A DNA stretch of 64,000 nucleotides from JBFWWP01 sp050246115 (lineage in GTDB: Bacteria; Planctomycetota; UBA8108; UBA1146; JAJFFE01). A model generated the notes under the pieces. That model was not told the origin of the DNA. It did no database searches and worked only from the letters and a program-made list of their open reading frames with translations. This document shows positions 32,831 through 40,827 of this stretch, one piece after another. The position numbers and the translations under genes are program-made. Location of the stretch: NCBI GenBank assembly GCA_050246115.1, contig JBFWWP010000020.1:1-64000 (forward strand), in the 5' to 3' direction. The stretch's first letter is position 1. Every line of letters begins with the position of its first letter.

Positions 32831-33868
32831 CTACTGGCTATCAAGCAACCGAGCGCCGAGGCCGACGGCGATCGGCAACTGGCTTGCATGCGCACGCAAC
32901 TCCTCGACGTCGATCTTCTCTCCGCGTAGCTCGAGGTGCTCGGTGGGATCCCAGACGGTTGCCTTCAGGTCGAACACCCGCTCGAACGCCATCTGCAGCC
33001 CCGGGGTCTGCACCGCCCCGCCCGACAAGAAGACCTCCGCGACCTCACGGTCGAACTGGTTCTCGAAGTAGTCGAACGACAGGTGGATCTCGTTGGCCAG
33101 GTCATCGAGGACTGGCAGCATCGCGTCCTCGAGCTCGCTCTCCCGGCCCTGAGGGTTGCGCTTCAGTTCCTCGGCTTCGTTTCGCTCCACGTGGAGTTGC
33201 CGGCTGATCGCCTCCGACAGGTCATCTCCAGCGAGGTAGATCTCCCGGGAGAAGTAGGACGTGCTCCCCTTGAGAATGCTCACGGTGGTCTTGGTGGCAC
33301 CGACGTCGATCAGCGCGACGACGCGATCGTCATCTTCGACGCGCGGACTGTTCCGGCTCCGTAGTTCGTAGGCGTTGGTCAAGGCGAAGGTATCGATGTC
33401 GATGGCAACCGGTTGCAGGCCCATTTCCTGGATCAAGTTGACATGCTCTTGCAGCAGCGACTTCTTGGCCGCCACCAGGAGCACCTTCATTTCGCGCTCC
33501 GTGTCTCCATCGCCGTCGAGATCTTCCAGCTTCTGGCCGTCGATCGCGACTTCGTCGACGTCGAACGGGATGTACTTGTCGGCCTCGTAGCGCAGCGCCC
33601 CCTTGAGCTCGCTCTCGTCCATGTGCGGCAAGTTGACGTACCGCACGATCACCGAGCGCCCCGATACTGCGGTACAGACGCGGCGAGTCTTGATCGACGC
33701 GCGCTCCAGAACTTCCAGAACGGCGGTCGCGGTCTGCTCTGGTGACTGAATCCGAGCGTGACCGAATCCCGTGATCTTCAGGCTGTCCCCAACCTGCGTC
33801 AGCTCGACGGCCTTGACCTCGCTGCTGCCGATGTCGAGGCCGACGACGGACTTCCTTCTGTTGAACAT
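32831..33868 (-). CDS. pilM: Type IV pilus assembly protein PilM
   Basis: 345 aa from the ATG at 33868, which gives the usual start 'MFNRRKSVVGLDIGSSEVKA'. It is an actin/FtsA-like ATPase that binds PilN at the cytoplasmic face. 'GLDIGSSEVKAVEL', 'LIDVGATKTTVSIL' and 'EVFLSGGAVQTPGL' are the phosphate and adenosine motifs. First gene of the pil operon, with a candidate promoter 162 nt upstream. Confidence 0.93.
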   Translation of the reverse strand: MFNRRKSVVGLDIGSSEVKAVELTQVGDSLKITGFGHARIQSPEQTATAVLEVLERASIKTRRVCTAVSGRSVIVRYVNLPHMDESELKGALRYEADKYIPFDVDEVAIDGQKLEDLDGDGDTEREMKVLLVAAKKSLLQEHVNLIQEMGLQPVAIDIDTFALTNAYELRSRNSPRVEDDDRVVALIDVGATKTTVSILKGSTSYFSREIYLAGDDLSEAISRQLHVERNEAEELKRNPQGRESELEDAMLPVLDDLANEIHLSFDYFENQFDREVAEVFLSGGAVQTPGLQMAFERVFDLKATVWDPTEHLELRGEKIDVEELRAHASQLPIAVGLGARLLDSQ

Positions 33869-34213
33869 GGGCCGGGGCTTTCTAGGTGGGACGCACCCGT
33901 CGCACACCAGAGACCGAAGATTTCGACTGACTTACGGTGCTGGGCCTTTGGCTCCGAGTCACTCACGAAGCACGGCGCCCCAGGCGCACAGCGACCTTGC
34001 CCACGCCTCGTGATCGATCCGGGCTAGGAAGAATACCCGGCGCTGTCAAAAAGCGTCAAATCGGGGCCGCGGGCAACGAGGAGAGGGGCGACCCCGCCGG
34101 CTGCGCGCGGGTCGACTGCCGTAGCGACGGGTTGTGTCAGGTTACCGGAAGGTTGCGACAGGGCGGTGTCGGAAGCGGGTCCCGAAGCGAGCTCGGAAAA
34201 CGTTCGCTCCGGC
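33869..34213. other. Intergenic region between ptsI and pilM
   Basis: 345 bases holding the pilM promoter (34030-34059). No gene and no clear ptsI terminator were seen. Confidence 0.5.
34030..34059 (-). promoter_or_regulatory. Sigma-70-type promoter of pilMNOPQ
   Basis: TTGACG (34059-34054), 18-nt spacer, TATTCT (34035-34030) on the minus strand, in a locally AT-richer patch. A second -35-like TTGACA lies inside the spacer. Confidence 0.5.
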
Positions 34214-35962
34214 CTACCGCGACTCGATGCTCGGTAGCTTCTCGGCCATCCAAGCGCGGAGTTCGCGGTCGATCGAGATGCGGTCGGGGTGTGCGAGGCA
34301 TCGCAATGCGAGTTCACGGCTCTCGAACACCCGGATCGCGCGGATGACTTGCTTTACCTCGGGAATGGTCGTCGGGCTGACGCTCAGGTTGCGAAAGCCC
34401 AGTCCCACGAGCAAGGGAATGTAGAACGGCTCGGAAGCCATCTCGCCGCACACGGAGACCGGGATCCCGGCACGCTCTCCGGCGGCGCGCACCGCCGCCA
34501 GGAGCCGCAGCACCGCCGGGTGCGCGGAGTCATAGAGAGCTGCCACGTGCTCGTTGCCCCGGTCGACGGCCAAGGTGTACTGCGTCAAGTCATTCGTGCC
34601 GACGGAGAAGAAGTCGGCCTTGGCCGCCAAGGCATCGGCGATCAGCGCTGCCGACGGCAGCTCGACCATGATACCGATCCGAATGTCCTCGTCGAAGGTG
34701 ACGCCTTCCTCTCGTAGCTCCAACTTGGCTTGGTCGATCATGGTGCGGGCGCGCTCGAGTTCGTCGACCGAGCCCACCATCGGTAGCATGATGCGCACCG
34801 TGCCCAAGGCGGAGGCGCGCAAAATGGCCCGCAGTTGCGCGTGAAACAGCTCCGGGTGGGAGAAGCAGTAGCGCAACGAACGACAGCCGAGAAACGGATT
34901 CTCCTCGGCCGCCATGTCGAGGTCGTCGGTTCCCTTGTCCGCTCCCAGGTCAAGGGTGCGGAAGACTACCGGCCGATCACCGACGTCCTTGAGAACCGCG
35001 CGGTAGTGCTGAAAGTGCCCCTCTTCGCCGGTACGCGGATTGGCCAGGTGGATGAACTCGGTGCGGTACAGCCCGATTCCAGCGGCCCCCAAGCTGCACG
35101 CGGTGTGAACCTCCTTGGGCAGTTCGACGTTGGCGTGAATCTCGATGCCGTAGCCATCCATGGTCTCGGATGGCAACGCGCCCTCCTTCCGGAGGCGGCG
35201 TGCAACCTTGGCCCGATCCGCAACTTTCGACTGATAGGTCGCGAGCGTCCGGGAGTCGGGGTTCATCAGGACGACGCCGCGAAATCCATCGATGATCAAC
35301 AGGTCGCCGCCCACTGCGGAAGTCGAGATGTTCTCGAGACCGACGACGGCTGGAATGCCTAGCGCCTTCGCAATGATCGCCGTGTGGGAAGTCTTCCCTC
35401 CCACGTCGGTCGCAAAGCCCTTGACCCGGCTCGGGTCGAGCTTCGCGGTCTGCGCGGGGGTGAGATTCCGCGCCACGATGACGACCTCACGCTCGAGGTT
35501 CTCCAGGGTTTCGATGCGGGAGCCGAGGAGCGTGCTGAGAATCAGCCGCTCGATGTCGTAGAGGTCATGGATCCGCTCGGAGATGATCTGCGAGTCCATG
35601 CTGGCGAACTTCTTGATGTACTTGTTGATGACTCGAGAGACGGCGTGCTCCGCGGTGAACTGATTCTCACGGATGCCCGCGAGAATGCCGTTACGCATCA
35701 CTGGATCGCTGAGCAGCGTCCGGTGGATCTCTAGGATCTGGGTGTTGATCTGGAGCTTCGGGCCCAGTCGGTCGATCTCGACTTCGAGACGCCGCTCTGC
35801 CTGCTTGACGCCCTCCTCGAAACGCAGCACTTCTTCTTCGACGTGTTCCTTCTCGACGAAGCGCTGTGGGATGCGAATTTCCTCGGTGTCGAGGATGAAG
35901 GCTTCGCCGATGACGATACCGGGAGATACTGCGATCCCCTTCTTCATCTCCACGGACGGCAT
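34214..35962 (-). CDS. ptsI: Phosphoenolpyruvate-protein phosphotransferase (PTS Enzyme I)
   Basis: 582 aa from the ATG at 35962 (a second ATG at 35947 is equally possible); the 53 extra residues of the longer frame do not fit the family. It takes phosphate from PEP and passes it to HPr. The active-site His lies in 'GGKTSHTAIIAKALGIPAVV'; 'GLYRTEFIH', 'GADKGTDDLD' and 'SVGTNDLTQYTLAVDR' form the PEP-binding barrel. It follows ptsH. No sugar-specific EII gene is near, so a regulatory PTS is likely. Confidence 0.95.
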   Translation of the reverse strand: MPSVEMKKGIAVSPGIVIGEAFILDTEEIRIPQRFVEKEHVEEEVLRFEEGVKQAERRLEVEIDRLGPKLQINTQILEIHRTLLSDPVMRNGILAGIRENQFTAEHAVSRVINKYIKKFASMDSQIISERIHDLYDIERLILSTLLGSRIETLENLEREVVIVARNLTPAQTAKLDPSRVKGFATDVGGKTSHTAIIAKALGIPAVVGLENISTSAVGGDLLIIDGFRGVVLMNPDSRTLATYQSKVADRAKVARRLRKEGALPSETMDGYGIEIHANVELPKEVHTACSLGAAGIGLYRTEFIHLANPRTGEEGHFQHYRAVLKDVGDRPVVFRTLDLGADKGTDDLDMAAEENPFLGCRSLRYCFSHPELFHAQLRAILRASALGTVRIMLPMVGSVDELERARTMIDQAKLELREEGVTFDEDIRIGIMVELPSAALIADALAAKADFFSVGTNDLTQYTLAVDRGNEHVAALYDSAHPAVLRLLAAVRAAGERAGIPVSVCGEMASEPFYIPLLVGLGFRNLSVSPTTIPEVKQVIRAIRVFESRELALRCLAHPDRISIDRELRAWMAEKLPSIESR

Positions 35963-36117
35963 CCTCTCGCACCGCGAGGACACGTCGAACCGATGCACGC
36001 CCTTCAGGTGACTCGGGCTAGTCCGAACCCGTGGGCAGTGCTTGGGTCCAAGTGCTCGCAACTCGGGAATCCGGCGTACACACCGCCGACTCGGCCTTCG
36101 ACCGGGGGTGTGCCCCG

Positions 36118-36426
36118 TCAAACTCCATGGAAGTCCGCGCGCACCAGTGCTTCGAGTGCGTGCAGCGCCTTTTCGGCGTCCTTACCGACGACCCGGACGA
36201 CGATCTCGTGCCCCTTCTCCGCCCCCAAGGTCATGATGCCGAGCACGCTCTTGCCGTTGACCTCATTGTCCGCCGAATCCCCGCGAGACAAGAAGACGTC
36301 GGAGGCGAACCTTTGGGCGATCTCGACGAACTTCGTGGACGCTCGAGCATGGAGGCCATGCTGGTTGGTGACGAGCAGCCTCTTCACGATCTCCACATCG
36401 ACACCGATTCCTTGCCCGCTGCTCAC
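36118..36426 (-). CDS. ptsH: HPr-type phosphocarrier protein
   Basis: 102 aa, GTG start overlapping yvcK as GTGA. The active His26 sits in 'GLHARAS', where the usual Pro after Arg is Ala. The Ser60 region 'NGKSVLGIMTL' corresponds to the Ser46 site phosphorylated by HPr kinase in other bacteria. It carries phosphate from EI to EIIA (ptsN). There are about 12 extra residues at the N-terminus compared with typical HPr. Confidence 0.93.
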   Translation of the reverse strand: MSSGQGIGVDVEIVKRLLVTNQHGLHARASTKFVEIAQRFASDVFLSRGDSADNEVNGKSVLGIMTLGAEKGHEIVVRVVGKDAEKALHALEALVRADFHGV

Positions 36427-37424
36427 ACCCTACAAAGGAACGTATCATGGATCAGGCTCGCCAGTTTGACCGAACTATGCCGAATCGGTCCCGCTCCCGG
36501 ATCGAGCAGATCCCCCGTCACGACTTCTACTTCACGCATCGCGAGGTCTGCAACCCCGCCACGAACCGGAATCGCACCGTCACGCGAGTAGCGTTCGAGC
36601 CGCTCGGCATCGATCTCCCCAGCGTGCAGCACCACGGCCGAGACGAACTGGCAGCGGGCGTGACGCTCGAGCGCGTCGACGTGCTCGAGGAGCGACATGC
36701 CGCTGGTCTCTCCCGGCTGCGTCATGATGTTGGCGATGTAGACCTTCGGACACGGATTCGCCAGCACCCGTTCACGAACCCCGGGAACCAACAGGTTCGG
36801 GATCACGCTCGTGAAGAGGCTGCCGGGCCCGAACAACATGATGTCGGCCTCGACGAGGGCCTGGGCGACATCGTCGGCAACCGGGCCGACCCGGGGCCGG
36901 ATCTCGACGCGATCGATCGGCAAGCCCGCGGCACCGATCTGCACCTCCCCCGTCGACTTGTCCCCACCCGGGTGGTGCGCGATCAGCGTGACCTTGGTGC
37001 CGGTCGCCGGCAGCACTTTCCCCCGCACCTTGAGCAGTCGGTTCAGTTCGCGGATCGCGAGGTCGAAGCTGCCGGTCACACGAGTGAGCACGGTGATGAA
37101 CAGATTGCCGAAGCTGTGCCCGCGCAGATCGGATTCCTCGAAGCGGTAGTCGAGAGCCTGAGCCAGCAGCGGCTCGGCCTCGGCGAGCGCCAACAGGCAG
37201 CTGCGGATGTCGCCGGGCGGCACCATGTCGAAGTCCTTGCGGAGCCGACCCGAGGACCCTCCATTGTCCGTCACGGTCACGATTGCCGTCAGCTGCCCGG
37301 GGTACTGCTTGAGCCCCGACAACAGGCACGACATCCCGGTGCCTCCGCCGAAGGCAACCACCCGTGGGCCTTCCGGTCGGGGCAAGGCAGTCCCCTTGGC
37401 ACCTGACTCAGGCCGGCTCGGCAT
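36423..37424 (-). CDS. yvcK: YvcK/CofD-like gluconeogenesis factor family protein
   Basis: 333 aa. 'VVAFGGGTGMSCLLSGLKQY', 'TVTDNGGSSGRLRKDFDMVP' and 'GSLFTSVIPNLLVPGV' are the diagnostic motifs of the UPF0052/YvcK family, which binds UDP-sugars and balances central carbon and cell-wall metabolism in Bacillus. It overlaps ptsN by 17 bp and ptsH by 4 bp. In many genomes the equivalent place is taken by rapZ next to ptsN and HPr. Confidence 0.92.
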   Translation of the reverse strand: MPSRPESGAKGTALPRPEGPRVVAFGGGTGMSCLLSGLKQYPGQLTAIVTVTDNGGSSGRLRKDFDMVPPGDIRSCLLALAEAEPLLAQALDYRFEESDLRGHSFGNLFITVLTRVTGSFDLAIRELNRLLKVRGKVLPATGTKVTLIAHHPGGDKSTGEVQIGAAGLPIDRVEIRPRVGPVADDVAQALVEADIMLFGPGSLFTSVIPNLLVPGVRERVLANPCPKVYIANIMTQPGETSGMSLLEHVDALERHARCQFVSAVVLHAGEIDAERLERYSRDGAIPVRGGVADLAMREVEVVTGDLLDPGAGPIRHSSVKLASLIHDTFLCRV

Positions 37425-37896
37425 CGACTTCTTCGAAGATCTGCTGCAGGTTGGTGAGCGACTCTTCGCGGATGAGGTGCTGCATCGTGTTACGGTCGCG
37501 CCCCAGCAGCACGACCCTCTTCATGAGTTGAATGTGCTCGGCCTCCGCCCCCGGCGGCGTCAGGATGAGGAAGAAGACGTGGGAGCGTTCACCGTCGATC
37601 GCCCCGTAGTCGATGCCGCTACGCGAGCGGCCGAAGACGGCGCAAATGCGCGACACGTAGTGGCACGCCTTCATGTGCGGAACCGCCAGCCCGCGACCGA
37701 TGCCGGTACTGGCTTCGCGCTCGCGGGCAACGATCGCCCGCGCTATCGAGTCTTGGGCACTCGCGTCGAGTCCCACGTCCGCGGCGAGCGTCTGCACCAA
37801 CTCGGCGATCACGCGATCCCGCGTCGTGGCCTTGAGGTCGTTGATTCGCAGCGAGCTGCCGATCAGCCCGCAAAGAGAGACGGTGCGTGGCGTCAC
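37408..37896 (-). CDS. ptsN: PTS EIIA-type regulatory protein (PtsN/EIIANtr)
   Basis: 162 aa, GTG start overlapping hpf as GTGA. The phosphorylated His lies in 'GIGRGLAVPHMK', and 'HVFFLILTPPGAEAEHIQLM' is the second family motif. In proteobacteria the unphosphorylated form controls K+ transport and stress. Nearby hpf matches the common rpoN-hpf-ptsN order, here without rpoN. Confidence 0.9.
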   Translation of the reverse strand: MTPRTVSLCGLIGSSLRINDLKATTRDRVIAELVQTLAADVGLDASAQDSIARAIVAREREASTGIGRGLAVPHMKACHYVSRICAVFGRSRSGIDYGAIDGERSHVFFLILTPPGAEAEHIQLMKRVVLLGRDRNTMQHLIREESLTNLQQIFEEVDAEPA

Positions 37897-38279
37897 TGGG
37901 GGAATTCCGTTCGATCGACGACATCCTGGTAAGAGTCGAGGTCGTCACCGGACCGATCCATGCGGCCAGTCGGTTCGGGCGTACTGCCGCGGTGCCCGCG
38001 CAGTCGTTCCTTGTGGCGGGTCACCGCATTCTCAGCCTTGTCGACGACCAAGTCTACTGCGGCTCGGAGTTGATCGTGGTCGACGTGGCAAACGATGGTT
38101 TCGCCCCTGACGATGGACAGAATCGCTTCCGCGCGCATCCGCTGCCCCTCCGGCCCGAGGACGACCTCGAGCTTCTGGATCCCGTCGAAGTAGCGGACCA
38201 GCTTCTCCACCTTGCGCTCGACATACTCCCGGTCGACGCTGGAGAGTTCGAACCCGCGAGCGGTGACGACTGTGTTCAT
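37893..38279 (-). CDS. hpf: Ribosome hibernation promoting factor
   Basis: 128 aa from the ATG at 38279, chosen for AGAGG 6 nt upstream and the family-like start 'MNTVVTARGFELSSVDREYV'. 'EKLVRYFDGIQKLEVVL' and 'IVCHVDHDQLRAAVDLVVDK' match the HPF/RaiA domain. The tail is too short for the long-form dimerisation domain, so it is a short HPF with a charged extension. First gene of hpf-ptsN-yvcK-ptsH-ptsI. Confidence 0.88.
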   Translation of the reverse strand: MNTVVTARGFELSSVDREYVERKVEKLVRYFDGIQKLEVVLGPEGQRMRAEAILSIVRGETIVCHVDHDQLRAAVDLVVDKAENAVTRHKERLRGHRGSTPEPTGRMDRSGDDLDSYQDVVDRTEFPQ

Positions 38280-38654
38280 ACGCGCCTCTTTCGAGCTGAG
38301 ATCCACGCCTGTTGCGCCCCCCGAACGAGAGCGCCGTTTGTCCGGCCCGCAGCCCTCGGGTGCCGGGGTTACCCCCGGCGAGCCTCGGCACCGTTTCCGT
38401 CGTTGTCTGACAGCATCTTCGGTCACACCGACGGTTCCAGTGTCCGAATCCCGGAGGATTTGTCTGCGCCGCAGGGTCAGAATCGGCAGCCTCGAAACCA
38501 GAGCGGCCACCTGTCCGTAGCGGCCGGCCACCCGCGCGTCGTAGCCCCTTCCGTGGGTCATAGCACAACGCCCCGGTCTGGCCAAGGAGAGTTGCCCTGG
38601 GGCAAGTCGCAACGGCTGGCTCGAGAGCGGGTTACTGCTTGGATCGAGTAGCGG
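38280..38654. other. Intergenic region between truA and hpf
   Basis: 375 bases with no credible gene. A small hairpin (GCCGGGG 38362-38368 with CCCCGGC 38373-38379) lacks a T run. No convincing sigma-54 or sigma-70 promoter for hpf was found. Confidence 0.5.
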
Positions 38655-39437
38655 TCAGGCGCACGGCGGGCGATCCGCGAGCGCGCAGCACGAGGTGTCC
38701 GGGTAGGCGACTTCCATCAGATGCAGCCCCTGCGGCGGCGCCGTCGGCCCTCCGAGAGTCCGATCCTGGGTCGCCAGCATCTCGTCGACCACGCCCGGGT
38801 CCAGTCGTCCGCGGCCGACATCGACCAGAGTGCCCACGAGGTTGCGAACCATCTTGTACAGGAACCCGGTACCGATGACTTGGAAGAAGGGGCCCTCTTC
38901 GCCGGGGAGCCACTTCGCGACTCGGATCTCGCGCACCGTGTCATCCGGCTCGTCCTTGGACCGATTCCGAAAGCCGGCGAAGTCGAAACGACCGACGACA
39001 CGCAGCGCCGCTCGATTCATGAGCTCGAGGTCCAGGGCCCCACGATGCCACCAAGCCCACCGACGTCCGAAGACCGGCGGGCGCGGGCCCGAAGCAAGTC
39101 GGTAGAGGTACCGTTTCTCGGTCGCCAGGAAGCGCGGATGAAACGCCTCGGTCACTTCCTGGCAAGACACCAGCCCCATGTCGGCGGGAACACGGGCGGC
39201 AATGGCCCGAGTCAGTGCCTCCGCGGTGAGTTCGGTCTCGAGCGCGATCCGCGCACACTGGCCGCGCGCATGAACGCCGGCGTCCGTTCGCGAAGCCCCC
39301 AGCGTCTCGATCGAACCGCGGCTGAGCGGAGCCAGCGCGGTGCGCAGGCAGCCCTCGACGGTGCGCGTACCATCCTGGTCCTGCCAACCATGGAAGTCGG
39401 TACCGTCGTACTCGAGCACCAGGCGAAAGTAGCGCAA
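38655..39437 (-). CDS. truA: tRNA pseudouridine(38-40) synthase TruA
   Basis: 260 aa. The TTG start is supported by AAGGAG about 9 nt upstream and by the family start 'MRYFRLVLEYDGTDFHGWQ'. The catalytic Asp lies in 'ASRTDAGVHARG', and 'GTGFLYKMVRNLVGTLVDVG' is the second motif. It modifies the anticodon arm of tRNAs. It follows asd by 70 nt on the same strand. Confidence 0.95.
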   Translation of the reverse strand: MRYFRLVLEYDGTDFHGWQDQDGTRTVEGCLRTALAPLSRGSIETLGASRTDAGVHARGQCARIALETELTAEALTRAIAARVPADMGLVSCQEVTEAFHPRFLATEKRYLYRLASGPRPPVFGRRWAWWHRGALDLELMNRAALRVVGRFDFAGFRNRSKDEPDDTVREIRVAKWLPGEEGPFFQVIGTGFLYKMVRNLVGTLVDVGRGRLDPGVVDEMLATQDRTLGGPTAPPQGLHLMEVAYPDTSCCALADRPPCA

Positions 39438-39507
39438 GGCGATCGCTCCTTCAGTGTCGCTGGAGTCTGCGCGCGGCTGACCCGGCGTGAGCCGAGGGAC
39501 GCCCGGC

Positions 39508-40503
39508 TCACGAACTCGGGGACGAAGTCGTTCGTTGGCGAAAGACCTCGGCGATCTGCACCGCGTTGAGGGCCGCCCCCTTCAACAACTGGTCGCCCAC
39601 GATCCAGAACTGGAGCACCGTCGGGGACGGCTGTCGCAAGCGTCCGATCCGTACCTGGGTCTCGCCGGCGAGCGGACGCGGGGTCGGCGGCTGCATCGGA
39701 TCGTCCACGAGTTCGAGGCCGGGCGCGGCGACCAGACGCGAGCGCGCCGCCGTCAGCTCGATCGGTGAGTCGAAGAGCAGCGTCACGGCCTCCGAATGAC
39801 AACGCTCGACCGGCACCCGAACGCAGGTCGCAAACACGTCGAGGTCCGGATCACCCAGGATCTTACGGGATTCGAGAATGATCTTGCGCTCCTCGGTGGT
39901 GTTGCCGTGCTCCTCGATGCCCCCGATCAATGGAAACAGGTTCGCTTCGATGGGAAACGGGAACGGGTTGCCGGCCTCGAATGCGCCGCCACTACGTTCC
40001 CTTCGGAGCGCCTCCAACCCGGCACGTCCAGCCCCCGATACCGCTTGATAGGTCGACACGACGGTCCGAAAGCGTCCGAGAGCGCGGAGAGGGTGGAGTG
40101 CCAGCACGAGGATGATGGTCGAGCAGTTCGGGTTGGCGACCACACCCGGTCCGCGGGGAACATCGTCGGCATTGATCTCGGGCACGACCAACGGCACCTC
40201 TGGCTCGAGCCGAAAGGCGCTCGAGTTGTCGACCGCAAGCGCACCTCGAGCGACGAACTGCGGCGCCCACTCGCGGGCCACTGCCCCGCCCGCCGAGAAC
40301 AGCACTACGTCGAACTCCTCTAGCGTCGCCATCGACAAGGGCCGCACGGCAAGCTCGCCGTCACGGAAAGGAACTCGGGAGCCTGCCGACCGCGACGAAC
40401 CGAAGGCCACCGGCAGCTCGTCGCCGAGGGGGCTGCGGCCGAGACACTCGAGCATCACCCTGCCGACCACTCCACTCGCGCCGACGACCGCTACCCGCGT
40501 CAT
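39508..40503 (-). CDS. asd: Aspartate-semialdehyde dehydrogenase
   Basis: 331 aa from the ATG at 40503, which overlaps the stop of the small membrane protein (ATGA). It reduces aspartyl phosphate to the semialdehyde for lysine, threonine, methionine and diaminopimelate. 'VAVVGASGVVGRVMLECL' is the NADP fold, the catalytic Cys is in 'VANPNCSTIILVLAL', and 'YQAVSGAGRAGLEAL' and 'RVPVERCHSEAV' complete the site. Confidence 0.94.
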   Translation of the reverse strand: MTRVAVVGASGVVGRVMLECLGRSPLGDELPVAFGSSRSAGSRVPFRDGELAVRPLSMATLEEFDVVLFSAGGAVAREWAPQFVARGALAVDNSSAFRLEPEVPLVVPEINADDVPRGPGVVANPNCSTIILVLALHPLRALGRFRTVVSTYQAVSGAGRAGLEALRRERSGGAFEAGNPFPFPIEANLFPLIGGIEEHGNTTEERKIILESRKILGDPDLDVFATCVRVPVERCHSEAVTLLFDSPIELTAARSRLVAAPGLELVDDPMQPPTPRPLAGETQVRIGRLRQPSPTVLQFWIVGDQLLKGAALNAVQIAEVFRQRTTSSPSS

Positions 40504-40616
40504 TGCTTCTTCGCCTTTCGCCGAGCCAGGAACCAAGTCAGGAAGGGAAGCCCCACCAGCACCACCGTGACGGTCAGCAACAGGAGCGCCTCGTGCATTC
40601 CTAGGTTGAACAGCAT
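40500..40616 (-). CDS. 38-aa single-helix membrane protein upstream of asd
   Basis: The frame reads MLFNLGMHEALLLLTVTVVL and continues with a hydrophobic stretch, then a basic tail 'LARRKAKKQ'. The stop overlaps the asd ATG as ATGA, strong evidence that it is translated. One membrane helix (about residues 9-30) with a cytoplasmic basic C-terminus is clear. The 'LGMHEALLLLTV' start vaguely recalls TatA/TatE proteins but the amphipathic helix is missing. Function unknown; translational coupling to asd is the only contextual clue. Confidence 0.6.
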   Translation of the reverse strand: MLFNLGMHEALLLLTVTVVLVGLPFLTWFLARRKAKKQ

Positions 40617-40720
40617 GTCGCTCCGGTCTCAGTCACCCATGGGTTGGCGTCGCTGGCGAGGTGCAACCGCAAGGCTTCGATTCGCGGGCCGCGCGCACCG
40701 GAGCCATCGATGCGCGCCCC

Positions 40721-40803
40721 GGTCCGCTTCGGTCCGCTTCGGTCCGCTTCAGACTGCCATCTCCCGACAGCTCACGCCGTCACGGAGTCAAGCCGTCACG
40801 GAG
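40721..40803. repeat. Short direct repeats beyond the thrS stop
   Basis: GGTCCGCTTC occurs three times in tandem (40721-40750), followed by two copies of GCCGTCACGGAG (40776-40787 and 40792-40803). The cluster lies 24-107 nt beyond the stop of the minus-strand thrS gene, in a 211-nt region without a gene. Confidence 0.9.
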
Positions 40804-40827
40804 CATGGAATCACCCGCTGCGCGGAA

